Notes under the pieces: model-generated
What the model was told of the DNA's origin: nothing
What the model saw: the letters and a program-made list of their open reading frames with translations, nothing else
Databases searched by the model: none
Translations under genes and position numbers: made by a program
In this document: one piece after another, positions 52,725 through 62,734 of the stretch
Layout: the number at the start of each line of letters is the position of its first letter
Numbering within the stretch: the stretch's first letter is position 1
Source: CAVWQV01 sp963757115
Lineage (GTDB): Bacteria > Pseudomonadota > Alphaproteobacteria > Acetobacterales > Acetobacteraceae
DNA length: 62,734 bases
Reading direction: 5' to 3'
Assembly: GCA_963757115.1 (NCBI GenBank)
Contig: CAVWQV010000012.1
Location: forward strand, 1 to 62,734

Positions 52725-53567
52725 ATGCGGGACCTGGCCGGAAAGGCGGCGTTCGTGACCGGCGGCGCGAGCGGGATCGGGCTTGCGCTCGGCCGGGCGT
52801 TTGCTGCGGCGGGCATGAAGGTGATGCTCGCCGACGTCGAGGCGGACGCGCTGGCCGCCGCCGTCGAGAGCTTGCGCGAGATCGGGCCGGCTGTCCGTGG
52901 CGTCGCTTGCGATGTTGCCGACCCTGCCAGCGTCGAACGGGCGGCCGACGCGTCGTATGCGGCGTTCGGCAACATCCATGTCGTTTGCAACAATGCCGGC
53001 GTCGGCGGCGGCAGCGGCATCGACGACATCTCGCTCGACACGTGGCGGTGGGTCCTCGACGTCAATCTGATGGGCGTCCTGCACGGTGTGCGAACGTTCC
53101 TTCCGCACATCCGCGCGCACGGGGAAGGGGGGCACATCGTCAACACCGCTTCGATGGCCGGGATGAACAGCGGCCTCGGGTTCAGCCCGTATTCGGCGAG
53201 CAAGTTTGCGGTCGTCAACATGTCGGAGGGGCTGGCGTTGCAGCTCCGGCCGCTCGGCATCGGCGTCACCGTGCTTTGTCCGGGATTTGTGCGCACCCGA
53301 ATTTGGGAGAGCGGGCGCAATCGGCCGGAGCGCTACGGTCCGGCGCGGAGGCCGGACCCGGCCAGTGCGGCCGGCAGGCTGGCCGCCGAACTGGCCGAGC
53401 GCGGACAATCGGGGCTCGATCCCGCCGCCGTCGCCGCGCAGGTGCTGGCCGCGATTCGAGAAGGAGAGCTGTACGTTTTCACGCATCACAGCGCCGAGTG
53501 GCGCGCCGAGTTGGAGGCGCGCTTTGCCGCGATCCTTGCGGCGATGGACAAGGCGGCGGGCCGGTGA
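52725..53567 (+). CDS. Short-chain dehydrogenase/reductase
   Basis: A 280-residue classical SDR. The cofactor loop is TGGASGIG at residues 12-19, followed by the acidic ADVEADAL that suggests NAD(H). NNAGVGG, then the catalytic Ser in VNTASMAG and YSASK (Tyr/Lys) are intact. The C-terminal extension (about 40 residues after GFVRTRIW) lies over the active site and includes a QVLAAIREGELYVFTH segment typical of the branch that acts on alcohols or steroid-like substrates. ATG at 52725 follows CAGGAGTTGG. Confidence 0.9.
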   Translation: MRDLAGKAAFVTGGASGIGLALGRAFAAAGMKVMLADVEADALAAAVESLREIGPAVRGVACDVADPASVERAADASYAAFGNIHVVCNNAGVGGGSGIDDISLDTWRWVLDVNLMGVLHGVRTFLPHIRAHGEGGHIVNTASMAGMNSGLGFSPYSASKFAVVNMSEGLALQLRPLGIGVTVLCPGFVRTRIWESGRNRPERYGPARRPDPASAAGRLAAELAERGQSGLDPAAVAAQVLAAIREGELYVFTHHSAEWRAELEARFAAILAAMDKAAGR

Positions 53568-53598
53568 CAGCGCCGCGCACCGCTCCACGCCCGGCCTG

Positions 53599-53613
53599 AT
53601 TGCATGCATTGCA
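53599..53613. promoter_or_regulatory. Candidate metal-regulator palindrome upstream of the Nramp-like gene
   Basis: ATTGCATGCATTGCA contains the perfect 8-base palindrome TGCATGCA and repeated TTGCA-type half sites. It lies 65 bases before the transporter ATG. Mur/Fur boxes of alphaproteobacteria are built from similar TGCAA half sites, so manganese or iron control is possible, but the match is partial. Confidence 0.3.
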
Positions 53614-53677
53614 GTGCGCACGGTGCGGCGGCGATTGCTTTGCCGTCGGAGCCCCCGCGCGAGACAAACAAGCCGGG

Positions 53678-55024
53678 ATGCAGATGAGTGATCTCATGCG
53701 CCGCGGCCGTGACCCTCATCCGATTCGCCGCGTATTGGCGGCACGGATCGCTGTGCACCGGGCCCCACGCAAGCCGCCCGGCAAAGGGTTTTGGGCGGCG
53801 CTCGGCCCTGGGCTGATCACCGGAGCCTCCGACGACGATCCAAGTGGCATCGCCACTTATTCGCAGGCAGGCGCGCAATTCGGCTTCTCGATGTGCTGGG
53901 TGATGCTGTTTACCTTCCCGCTGATGGCGGCAATCCAAGAGATCAGCGGACGTATCGGTCGGGTCACCGGGCAAGGCATCGCCGGCAACATCCGCGCTCA
54001 CTACTCAAAGCCGCTGCTGCGGGTGATCGTCGGGCTGCTGCTGGTGGCCAATATCATCAATCTCGGCGCCGATCTTGGCGCAATGGGAAGCGCGTTGACC
54101 TTGTTGATTGGCGGGCCGGCGCGCCTGTATGTCGTTTGCTTCGCCGTCGGGTGCGCCGCACTGGAGACCTTCGCCCGTTACGAACGCTACGTTGTCGTGC
54201 TCAAATGGAGTTCGATATTTCTGCTATCGTACGTAGCGACCGCGTTGATAGTGCATGTGCCTTGGGGCGTCGTGGCGTGGCATACTTTCGTCCCGACTTT
54301 CTTGCTGAAGACGGACTACGTCGTCGCCATCGTCGCTGTCCTCGGCACCACCATCACGCCCTACTGCTTCTTCTGGCAATCCTCTCAGGAAGCGGAAGAC
54401 GAGCGGATTGATCCGGCCGCCCATCCACTGCTGCAGGCGCCCGACGAGGCAGCGGCGCAGATCGGACGCATCCGGGTGGATACCTATGTCGGGATGGGAT
54501 ACTCCAACCTGATCAGCCTATTCATCATAATCACCACTGCGGCGACGCTGAACGCGCACGGGATTTCGAATATCGAGACCTCGGCGCAGGCGGCGGAGGC
54601 GCTGCGCCCGATCGCCGGCCAGTTTGCTTTCGCCCTGTTCGCCGCGGGGATCATCGGCATTGGTTTGCTGGCGATCCCGGTGCTGGCGGGCTCCTGTGCC
54701 TATGCGCTGGGGGAAGCGTTGAATTGGCCCACCGGGCTGTCGAGGCTGCCGCTCGATGCTCAGGCCTTCTACGGCACGATCGTTGTCGCAACCCTGATCG
54801 GCATCGCGATCAATTTCGTCGGTCTCGACCCGGTGAAGGCGTTGTTCTGGTCGGCGGTGATCAACGGCGTCGTCGCGGTGCCGTTGATGGCGATGATCAT
54901 GATCATGGCGATGACGCCGAAGGTGATGGGCCAGTTCACGCTGTCTCGAGGGTTATGCGCAATGGGGTGGTTGTGCACGGTGGTGATGACGGTGGCGGTC
55001 GCGATCATGTTTGCCACCTGGTAG
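53678..55024 (+). CDS. Nramp-family divalent metal transporter (DPSG variant)
   Basis: A 448-residue inner-membrane transporter with 11 predicted helices. Helix 1 has GASDDDPSGIATYSQAGAQFG: the Nramp metal motif DPGN is here DPSG. Helix 6 shows TTITPYCFFWQ in place of the A-x-M-P-H-N-type metal site, so the Met ligand that selects Mn and Fe is missing. This points to a divergent clade, perhaps moving Mg or another ion. The N-terminal 30 residues are basic and cytosolic. ATG at 53678 or 53684. A hairpin follows the stop. Confidence 0.85.
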   Translation: MQMSDLMRRGRDPHPIRRVLAARIAVHRAPRKPPGKGFWAALGPGLITGASDDDPSGIATYSQAGAQFGFSMCWVMLFTFPLMAAIQEISGRIGRVTGQGIAGNIRAHYSKPLLRVIVGLLLVANIINLGADLGAMGSALTLLIGGPARLYVVCFAVGCAALETFARYERYVVVLKWSSIFLLSYVATALIVHVPWGVVAWHTFVPTFLLKTDYVVAIVAVLGTTITPYCFFWQSSQEAEDERIDPAAHPLLQAPDEAAAQIGRIRVDTYVGMGYSNLISLFIIITTAATLNAHGISNIETSAQAAEALRPIAGQFAFALFAAGIIGIGLLAIPVLAGSCAYALGEALNWPTGLSRLPLDAQAFYGTIVVATLIGIAINFVGLDPVKALFWSAVINGVVAVPLMAMIMIMAMTPKVMGQFTLSRGLCAMGWLCTVVMTVAVAIMFATW

Positions 55025-55033
55025 AGACCTGAG

Positions 55034-55060
55034 GGGCGGCCTGGCCTCACGTGGCCGCCC
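55034..55060 (+). terminator. Stem-loop after the Nramp-like gene
   Basis: GGGCGGCC (55034-55041) pairs perfectly with GGCCGCCC (55053-55060) across an 11-base loop, 9 bases after the stop. There is no T run, so it would need Rho or may only protect the message. Confidence 0.5.
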
Positions 55061-55195
55061 GACATCAGGCAAGCCCTCCGCCTGAGTTGCTATCCGAGGC
55101 ACACGCGAACACGTGAGCCTTGCTCGGCAGGGTCAAGCCCAACGATCCATGTCTGAAGTCGTCCAAGGCCCCGGCTAGATAGCCGGCGCCGTCGC

Positions 55196-55558
55196 TTGTG
55201 TAGGTACCTCGGCTCCCTGACCATCTCTCTCCTGACCGACGAGAGCTTGGTTTATCCCAAAACCGGTTCGGAGTTCACGGGCCACGGAACGGTCAATCAC
55301 TCGGCCGAGGAATACGTCGCCCTGGGTGGGTTCCATCATACGAACACCGTCGAGTCGCATTTTGCTCTGTTGAAACGAGGCGTTTATGGCACGTTCCACA
55401 ACATCAGCGAGGCGCACCTCCATCGCAATCTGGCCGAGTTCGATCTCCGTGCTAACACTTGGGGCGTGACGGACTGGCACCGTGCCGCCGCCCTGTTGCC
55501 GGGCACGGCCGGAAAGCGTTTGGTTTGCCGACAAGCTGACGGAACCGAGAACGCCTAA
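55196..55558 (+). pseudogene. IS1595-family transposase fragment (ISXO2-like)
   Basis: The C-terminal third of a DDE transposase: LLTDESLVYPKTGSEF (Asp), then GHGTVNHSAEEYV, HHTNTVESHFALLKRGVYG (Glu) and TFHNISEAHLHRNLAEFDLR. These are standard for ISXO2-like transposases. The N-terminal zinc-ribbon part and first Asp are missing upstream, and no terminal repeats were found. It lies at the left edge of a small accessory island (55.2-57.8 kb). Confidence 0.8.
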
Positions 55559-55866
55559 GCAGATGGCTCGGGCTTTCGGGCGCTGGCATGCTTCTCAGCC
55601 TTGCGAGTAGCCGTCTCCTTATCGCGCTCCCTTTTTGGGGCGTGGTTAGGAGGTTTTCAGAAGTCGTTGCAAGAGTGCATCACGTGCAGCTGCAACTCCT
55701 TACTGGAAACCTTCCTGACCAAACTATTCGCGTCTGCGCCGACGCGTGGCTGGCGGCGGTGAACGTATGATACGGTGGCCCGACAATTTTTCGCATCCAT
55801 CCTCAACCAGCTTAATGAAATCTCGCGCGTCCGAAAAGTAGTTCTTAAACGCTAACCTAACATCAT
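55559..55866. other. Intergenic stretch after the IS1595 remnant
   Basis: About 300 bases with no credible gene. The left part (to about 55600) may still be transposon-derived; the rest falls in GC toward the AT-richer RelA/SpoT gene, so the island border is probably here. Confidence 0.35.
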
Positions 55867-56780
55867 CTATCGACTCCCCCTAACCAAAACAACGTCCGTT
55901 CCAGGCTGGTCAGCTTCGATCTCAAAGAGCGCTTTCAAAGCGTCGGGGCTGTATCGGAAAAGTCGTATTTCGAGAGGCCTGCCTTCCTTGAGAATCAAGA
56001 TTGCATTCCGCTGGGCAGCCACGTTCTCATTAGATGAGTTTAAGCCTCTAAGAAGGCCGAGTAGGCCAAGTTCCGTGTCGAGGTCGAGGAACCTTTGAAC
56101 CAGCTCCAGATTGTCAACATCGGGATGACAAGAGCGAGATTCCTCGTAAGCTCTCGCGAGAATCTCACTTGCATAGCTCATGATTTCCTCGTACCGCTTA
56201 TCCCCTTCCTGGAACTTTGGTTGACTTGTTGTGATTAGCCCCACCAACTCAACCGCTGTCGCCCACGCATGCTGCACACGTGTTCGATACTGAAGCTCAA
56301 CAAAGAGACCCTTGTATTCCCTTCCCTGCTCAGATTGTGCATCATACTCGTAGACATCATGCACGCCGCGATAGCCGGTCGGTTTAGGTGACTTCAGATA
56401 ATCATACTTGTCGATTTCATTGCGTCTCTTGTGCTTGAACTTCGCCTCGTGCAGCCGCTTCCGAAACTCACGCAATTTTGGGACATCATCGAAAATGAGG
56501 CGACAACCCGCTATGTCGTCCATGCGGGCCAGTTCCATTCGGGAGAACCGTTTCAAGCTTGCCGAAAATGGTCAGCTTTCTCTTGTGTCTCTGGCCTACC
56601 GCCACTCCTTCGCTGCGCGCCCTGTTGCGTAATAACGCCTGAAACGTGTTTAAAACAGGCGCGTGCGCAGCCCGCCATAGATCAATGCACGCGAAGTCGT
56701 CGCGCGTAGCGGTTCCGGCCCTGACTGCCGCACCTGCCTTATGACTCGCGACTTCGATCCTCCGGGATACACAGAAGGAA
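55867..56780 (-). CDS. RelA/SpoT-domain protein ((p)ppGpp synthetase-like), frameshifted
   Basis: A predicted stand-alone nucleotide pyrophosphokinase-like protein of about 300 residues. The N-terminal helix CIDLWRAAHAPVLNTFQALLRNR lies in one frame; near 56540 the chain passes to ARMDDIAGCRLIFDD. The synthetase core then shows YDYLKSPKPTGYRGVHDVYEY (G-Y-R-x-x-H) and VELQYRTRVQHAWATAVE. A further shift near 56735 may connect a SKSRVIRQ-type start. Such short proteins can make (p)ppGpp or, in toxSAS systems, toxic nucleotides or modified tRNA. GC is lower than in the core genome. The exact start is not resolved. Confidence 0.7.
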
Positions 56781-56950
56781 GACCCGCAGACACCGATGAC
56801 CTCCGCCCCGGCAGCACGGGAATCGCGCCGACCGTTCATCTGGCAAGTAAGGTTGATTCACCGCTCCTTAGCAGCGGCCTCCTACATCTAACCTCATGCT
56901 ACGTCAACCAGACAGTTCCCAAAATGTTACCTTCAAGAGAGCGCCGAAAT

Positions 56951-57545
56951 CTACTCACTCAATCTAACTGCTAAGTGCCGCATAAACGACTTCACTGTCT
57001 CAAATATCTCAGCAGCCCGTTCAACGGAATAAGTCCGGTCAACGTGCATGGTAGGATTGCGCCAAGCCCGCCTTAGATGATCGAAACTCGCCGCCGCCTC
57101 GGAATAGAACTGCTCGTCAGGGCTTCGAGGCCCGGCTGTTTTTGCTTTCAAAGTCATTTCCTTCTCTATGTCCCTCAGATAGGACCCCCAGTCATTGCGT
57201 CTTGGCACACCAATTGTTTTGGCAAGAGCCGACAAGCCGACTTCAATGCAACGCATGAGGTGCATGACACATGCAGTACCGCGACCAAGAGCAAGACAGG
57301 AACCAGCTTCGGTTATATCATCAGTCGCAGACGGAAAGGCCCTGAGTACCATCTTCACCGAACAGCGGATTCGAGGAACTCGTAGTATTTCTCCACGCGA
57401 GGCGCTACGATCAGGAAAATGCGGCCGACAACTCGTCCCGAAACCTGTTTACCAACTCGCCGGCATGATGCTTATAGGTAGCGAGCACTAGTGGGGAGAA
57501 GTAGGCCCATTCGCCAGGCGGCATTCTGGTCCCAGGGGGCATTTT
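56951..57545 (-). CDS. HEPN-like hypothetical protein, several one-base shifts
   Basis: About 195 residues when three frames are joined: start near MPPGEWAYFSPLVLATYKHH, then VGRIFLIVAPRVEKYYEFLE, LFGE, and MVLRAFPSATDDITEAGSCLAL to the stop at 56951. The last part has HLMRCIEVGLSALAKTIGV and the motif RNPTMH (R-x4-H) followed by FETVKSFMRHLA, as in HEPN-type RNases. I know this as a widespread uncharacterised family of accessory regions. At least three shifts are needed (about 57435, 57370, 57358), so it is either decayed or poorly sequenced. It lies beside the RelA/SpoT-domain gene on the same strand. Confidence 0.5.
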
Positions 57546-57558
57546 GCCGACCTGACTT

Positions 57559-57831
57559 TCAATAATGCCTCGCGAAAGCCCGCGCGCTCGCCAGAGAGCT
57601 TACCAGTTCTAGACTTTCAATCTGCTCGCAAACCAGTTTGATGCTGTTCTTTAGTTCGTCATGATTTTTGACCGGCATGGCGTAATCGGTGTTCAGACCA
57701 GGGCCGACGGGCACCCGATGCGCCACGTTGGAGAGACCGACAATGGCGATGAACAGGGATCCTCCATCCACCCGGAACAGCATTTCCACAACTCCCAAAC
57801 ATTGCGGATATTGCCGGGTTGCAGGAACCAC
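57559..57831 (-). CDS. Small hypothetical protein of the accessory island
   Basis: A 90-residue soluble protein. A hydrophobic start (VEMLFRVDGGSLFIAIVGLSN) is followed by HRVPVGPGLNTDYAMPVKNHDE and a helical end LKNSIKLVCEQIESLELVSSLAS. The composition is balanced and protein-like. It lies 14 bases upstream of the HEPN-like gene on the same strand, so they probably form one unit. No family recognised. Confidence 0.4.
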   Translation of the reverse strand: MVPATRQYPQCLGVVEMLFRVDGGSLFIAIVGLSNVAHRVPVGPGLNTDYAMPVKNHDELKNSIKLVCEQIESLELVSSLASARAFARHY

Positions 57832-57840
57832 CGGCGCCTC

Positions 57841-58718
57841 TCATGGCGACGCTGGATTATATGCGGGGCACCAATACGTAAAGTATGCGAATGCGTAAAA
57901 TATAGGTCCCCTTTGAGGGTGCCGGGCAGGCCGCCCTATGTTCGCGGCATCGGCCGCGGGATCGGAGCGGCGGCTGGGGTGGCCGGGGCGGCGCTTCTTG
58001 CCGACCTGATCGCGATAAGCCGCCTTGCCGCCGGCTACCGTCACGCGGACGATCAGCCGGGCGTACTCGGCGCGGGCGAGCCGGCCGTCGTCGCGGAACC
58101 ACAGCACGTGGTGCGCCGCCATGGCGACGAAGCTGGCGGCCAGCGGGAACAAGAGCGCGCGCCGGCGGGAGAGGCGCGGCACCGCGAGCAGCAGCACCCG
58201 TTCCACCCGTGCCAAAATCCCGCGCAGCAGATAACGCAACGTCTCCGCGCCGCCTGCGGCAAGGTGTGCAGCGCCGAGATCAGCACCCGCTGCGCCGGCG
58301 CGCGCTCGGCCAGCACGTCGAGCAGCGTCCGTGCCAATGCGTCCAGCCGCGCCAGCGGCAGCACGGCGAGCTGCAGGTCAGGCTCGCCAAAGGCGGGCAG
58401 CGGGTCGGCCGCATCCAACGCCGTGTCCAGTGCCGCCACATGGTCGTGCAGGATGTCGTACATCAGCTCGTCGCGGTTCCGATAGTAGTGCGAGCAGAAT
58501 GTCGGCGCCTTGCCCAGCGCGGTCCCGATGTCGGCGAGACTGGCGCCGTCGAGCCCGCGGGCTGCGAACATCTCGGCCGCCGTGCGCCTGATCAGTTCCC
58601 TGCGCGCCGCCGGGTCCTGCGGCGTCCGCTTCGGTCGCGCCCGCCCGGGCAGCTCGACGGCAAGCCCCTCGAACAGCTTCGCCCGCAGCGCGTCGGCCTT
58701 GTCGAACTCCAATGCCAC
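57841..58718 (-). CDS. TetR-family transcriptional regulator, one-base shift
   Basis: The N-terminal helix-turn-helix is standard: RRELIRRTAAEMFAARGLDGASLADIG, then KAPTFCSHYYRNRDELMYDIL. The ligand domain continues to LISALHTLPQAA and then, across a shift at about 58250, as ETLRYLLRGILARVERVLLLAVP and AMAAHHVLWFRDDGRLARAEY. The tail after about 58000 is polar and Arg-rich. ATG at 58718. A dyad at 58741-58756 just upstream suggests self-control. Its target and ligand are unknown; the MOSC gene lies upstream on the same strand. Confidence 0.8.
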
Positions 58719-58740
58719 TAATCGCCGTCCAAACTCTATC

Positions 58741-58756
58741 TGTTAGAGCGCTAACA
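58741..58756. promoter_or_regulatory. Dyad TGTTAG-N4-CTAACA upstream of the TetR gene
   Basis: TGTTAGAGCGCTAACA: six-base arms in perfect dyad around AGCG, 23 bases before the regulator's ATG. Size and placement fit a TetR operator and autorepression. Confidence 0.55.
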
Positions 58757-58761
58757 CGTTT

Positions 58762-58845
58762 GGCCCGATCCGGGCAATGTTTGCGCACGGCTCGGCCCGG
58801 ATGTGGGCAATGATTTTTGGCTGGAGTGCCCGGAGCCGGGCAACA
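58762..58845. repeat. Three phased imperfect palindromes (GCCCG...CGGGCAA)
   Basis: Units at 58762-58779, 58794-58812 and 58827-58845 share GCCCG-n-CGGGCAA-type sequence, each a small inverted repeat. Starts are 32 and 33 bases apart, about three helical turns. They fill most of the space upstream of the TetR operator. Confidence 0.65.
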
Positions 58846-58966
58846 TCCTCTGTCAGCGTTTCCGTTCTATGCGAGCCGCCTGAACAATCTTGTGCCGCCC
58901 CCGGGATCTGGTCCGGGCTGATCCGGCTATACGCCCCACCTGGGACGCACGGGCGTTGCGGAACGT

Positions 58967-59030
58967 GATGCCCGGATCAAGTCCGGGCATGACGAACCGG
59001 GCATCACGAACCGGAACCGGGCATGACGGA
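58967..59030. repeat. REP-like palindrome with 14-base direct repeats
   Basis: A hairpin ATGCCCGGA/TCCGGGCAT (58968-58976 and 58982-58990, loop of 5) runs into the unit CCGGGCATSACGAA repeated at 58983-58996, 58997-59010 and (one change) 59017-59030. This is the form of repetitive extragenic palindromes in alphaproteobacteria. It lies between the TetR and MOSC genes. Confidence 0.65.
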
Positions 59031-59127
59031 AAGGCGCGCGCGCCCGGGCAGGACGGGCGACGCTCGCTCCTGACCGAACGGAGTGCCGTTCCGGCGCGAC
59101 GGGCTACGGATTTCTTGTGCAAACCGC

Positions 59128-59887
59128 TCAGTCGGGCAGGACTTCCAGCCCATCGCCAACCGCGAACCGGCCGCCCTCCACTACCTCGGCATAGATGCCG
59201 AGATTGACGTGGCCATAGAGGTTTCGGAGCTCGCGCACGGGGTTGGCGTCGCGCTCGCCGGTTTCCGGGTTCACCTCCGTCGCCGGGCAGCGGGGGATGC
59301 CCTGGATCACGCGCAAGCGTCGCGCCGCCGAGCTGGAGCTGCTTGCCCACCCACTCGGTCTCCGCCCAAGCCGCGGCGCCGGAGAACCACACATTGGCGC
59401 GGAAGCGGCGCCGGTGCCGGCGTTCGCCAACCTTCGCCTGATAGTCCCGCAGGCTAGCCAGACTGATGAGGCTGACGACCTGCGCTGCCTTGTCACTGAA
59501 CATGTGGCCCGGGACGTGGTGGAACCGCGGCGTCCCGCGCGCCTCGGCCCCCAGGTATCGGGTCAGGAACGCCGCGAGCTGGTCGCGGCCCTCTGGCGTC
59601 AGGGCATTCGCCGAGACCGCGTCGCCGTCCGGCGCGCGAATGGTGAGAATTCCCGAGCGCGGCTCCCAGTGCGAGCGCAGGAGGGCGATGGTGGCGTTGT
59701 TCTTGAGGCACATGAAGTTGTCCTTCATGAGCCAGCGCGGGGCGGCCGGGTCGAACGGAGCGTCGCCGTGCGCGAGGGCGAACGCGCGGTCCCAAGGGAT
59801 CGCCCCGCCGCGCACGACCTCGGTCGCCTCCAGCGCCTCGGCCGTGAGACCCTTGACGGGGAAGCGATAGAGATATTCGACGCGCAT
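59128..59887 (-). CDS. MOSC-domain protein, one-base shift
   Basis: About 252 residues. The N-terminal MOSC_N-like start is MRVEYLYRFPVKGLTAEALEATEV, then RWLMKDNFMCLKNNATIALL. The MOSC core has FRANVWFSGAAAWAETEWVGKQLQLG and, after a shift at about 59335, LRVIQGIPRCPATEVNPETGERDANPVRELR. The Cys in PRCPAT is the expected sulfur or molybdenum-cofactor ligand of the family. It ends LYGHVNLGIYAEVVEGGRF to 59128. MOSC proteins act in Mo-cofactor sulfur transfer or N-hydroxylated compound reduction. It is divergent from clpB. Confidence 0.85.
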
Positions 59888-59896
59888 GCCATCCCC

Positions 59897-59925
59897 CTTG
59901 AGCCCGTCTCGTTCTTCTACCATCT
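59897..59925 (+). promoter_or_regulatory. Candidate heat-shock-type promoter of clpB
   Basis: CTTGAG at 59897-59902, 17 bases, then CCATCT at 59920-59925. This resembles RpoH promoters (CTTGAA and CCCAT-type -10), though the spacing is longer than the E. coli optimum. It overlaps the start region of the divergent MOSC gene. Confidence 0.35.
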
Positions 59926-60004
59926 GACTAATCGAAGGTCGCGCCCTTGTCGCCGTCATGGGGCGAGGGCCGACCCGTCGCCTGATTGATAGGGACGAAG
60001 ACAG

Positions 60005-62584
<2,580 letters not shown>

Positions 62585-62590
62585 GCGACA

Positions 62591-62617
62591 CCTCCCCTCT
62601 CCCCGGTTGAGGGGAGG
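62591..62617 (+). terminator. Stem-loop after clpB
   Basis: CCTCCCCTC (62591-62599) pairs perfectly with GAGGGGAGG (62609-62617), loop of 9, starting 7 bases after the stop. No T run follows. Confidence 0.55.
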
Positions 62618-62654
62618 GGGGTCGCGCCGGGCGCGGAAAGATCTTGTCACGGCG

Positions 62655-62683
62655 TTGACACGCCGGGCGCACGCGCCTAGATA
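62655..62683 (+). promoter_or_regulatory. Strong sigma-70-type promoter at the right edge
   Basis: A perfect TTGACA at 62655-62660, a 17-base GC-rich spacer and TAGATA at 62678-62683. It points rightward out of the window, 72 bases after clpB. Strong promoters of this form often precede tRNA or rRNA genes in alphaproteobacteria; the gene served lies beyond 62734. Confidence 0.65.
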
Positions 62684-62734
62684 CCGCGCCTCGCCGACGG
62701 CCAGACCGGTCGCCGGCTCCCCGAAAGGGGGCGT

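Noticed and set aside
58762..59030. CRISPR array
   Set aside because: Units are short palindromes with only three copies and no unique spacers; no cas gene is near.

Overview
The window is high-GC DNA from an alphaproteobacterium. The gene order rpsB-tsf-pyrH-frr-uppS-cdsA-dxr-rseP-bamA-skp-lpxD-fabZ-lpxA-lpxI, the use of LpxI, and the general look of the proteins point to the Rhodospirillales, most likely Acetobacteraceae. That placement is inferred from protein style and synteny, not from a search. No rRNA, tRNA or CRISPR array was seen.

Layout. (1) 0.4-5.7 kb is a decayed surface-polysaccharide region: a GH16 glycanase, a frameshifted Wzy-like polymerase, a GT-A-like glycosyltransferase, two truncated fragments meeting at about 3.77 kb, and an AT-richer GT-C membrane glycosyltransferase. 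(2) 6.2-7.7 kb holds small unknown genes, a DUF4345 membrane protein and a divergent AroQ. (3) 7.9-15.7 kb is a mobile region. It has two related sets of tiny membrane-protein genes, a complete IS3-family element next to a cut-off HNH nuclease, a Sll1717-type P-loop ATPase, a large serine recombinase with a tyrosine-integrase piece in its middle, a methyltransferase and an S1/P1 nuclease remnant. (4) 15.8-24.5 kb carries a Uup-type ABC-F ATPase, a ribose-type sugar ABC transporter operon, a DUF899 protein, a YjlB-like cupin and an MFS transporter. (5) 24.7-42.0 kb is the core: translation factors, isoprenoid and phospholipid enzymes, outer-membrane assembly and lipid A synthesis, then a glyoxalase and a YcjX/YcjF-type pair. 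(6) 42.1-46.8 kb has a lactate permease, a ClC channel with CBS domains and a D-2-hydroxyacid dehydrogenase. (7) 46.9-52.2 kb (minus strand) is an operon of efp, suhB, an OmpA-like periplasmic protein, a MotA/ExbB-like protein, a MotB/OmpA-like coiled-coil protein and a secreted Cys-rich protein. This is the best candidate for an undescribed machine. (8) 52.3-55.0 kb has a cupin, an SDR and an Nramp-like transporter. (9) 55.2-57.8 kb is a small accessory island: IS1595 remnant, RelA/SpoT-domain protein, HEPN-like protein. (10) 57.8-62.6 kb has a TetR regulator, a MOSC protein, phased repeats and clpB. A strong promoter pointing out of the window lies at the right edge.

How the genes work together. 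The 24.7-42 kb block couples ribosome function to envelope growth. UppS makes the lipid carrier, CdsA activates phospholipid, Dxr feeds isoprenoids, RseP guards the envelope, BamA and Skp assemble outer-membrane proteins, and LpxD/LpxA/LpxI build lipid A with FabZ supplying acyl chains. The efp operon may add a proton-driven, peptidoglycan-anchored complex to the same envelope.

Caution. At least fifteen genes, including the normally essential bamA and the conserved clpB, are broken by single-base shifts, several at homopolymers. This is more like base-calling or assembly error than true decay, so 'broken' calls should be read with that in mind. True truncations (HNH, GT4 fragment, integrase fragment, IS1595) are separate and rest on missing sequence, not on indels.
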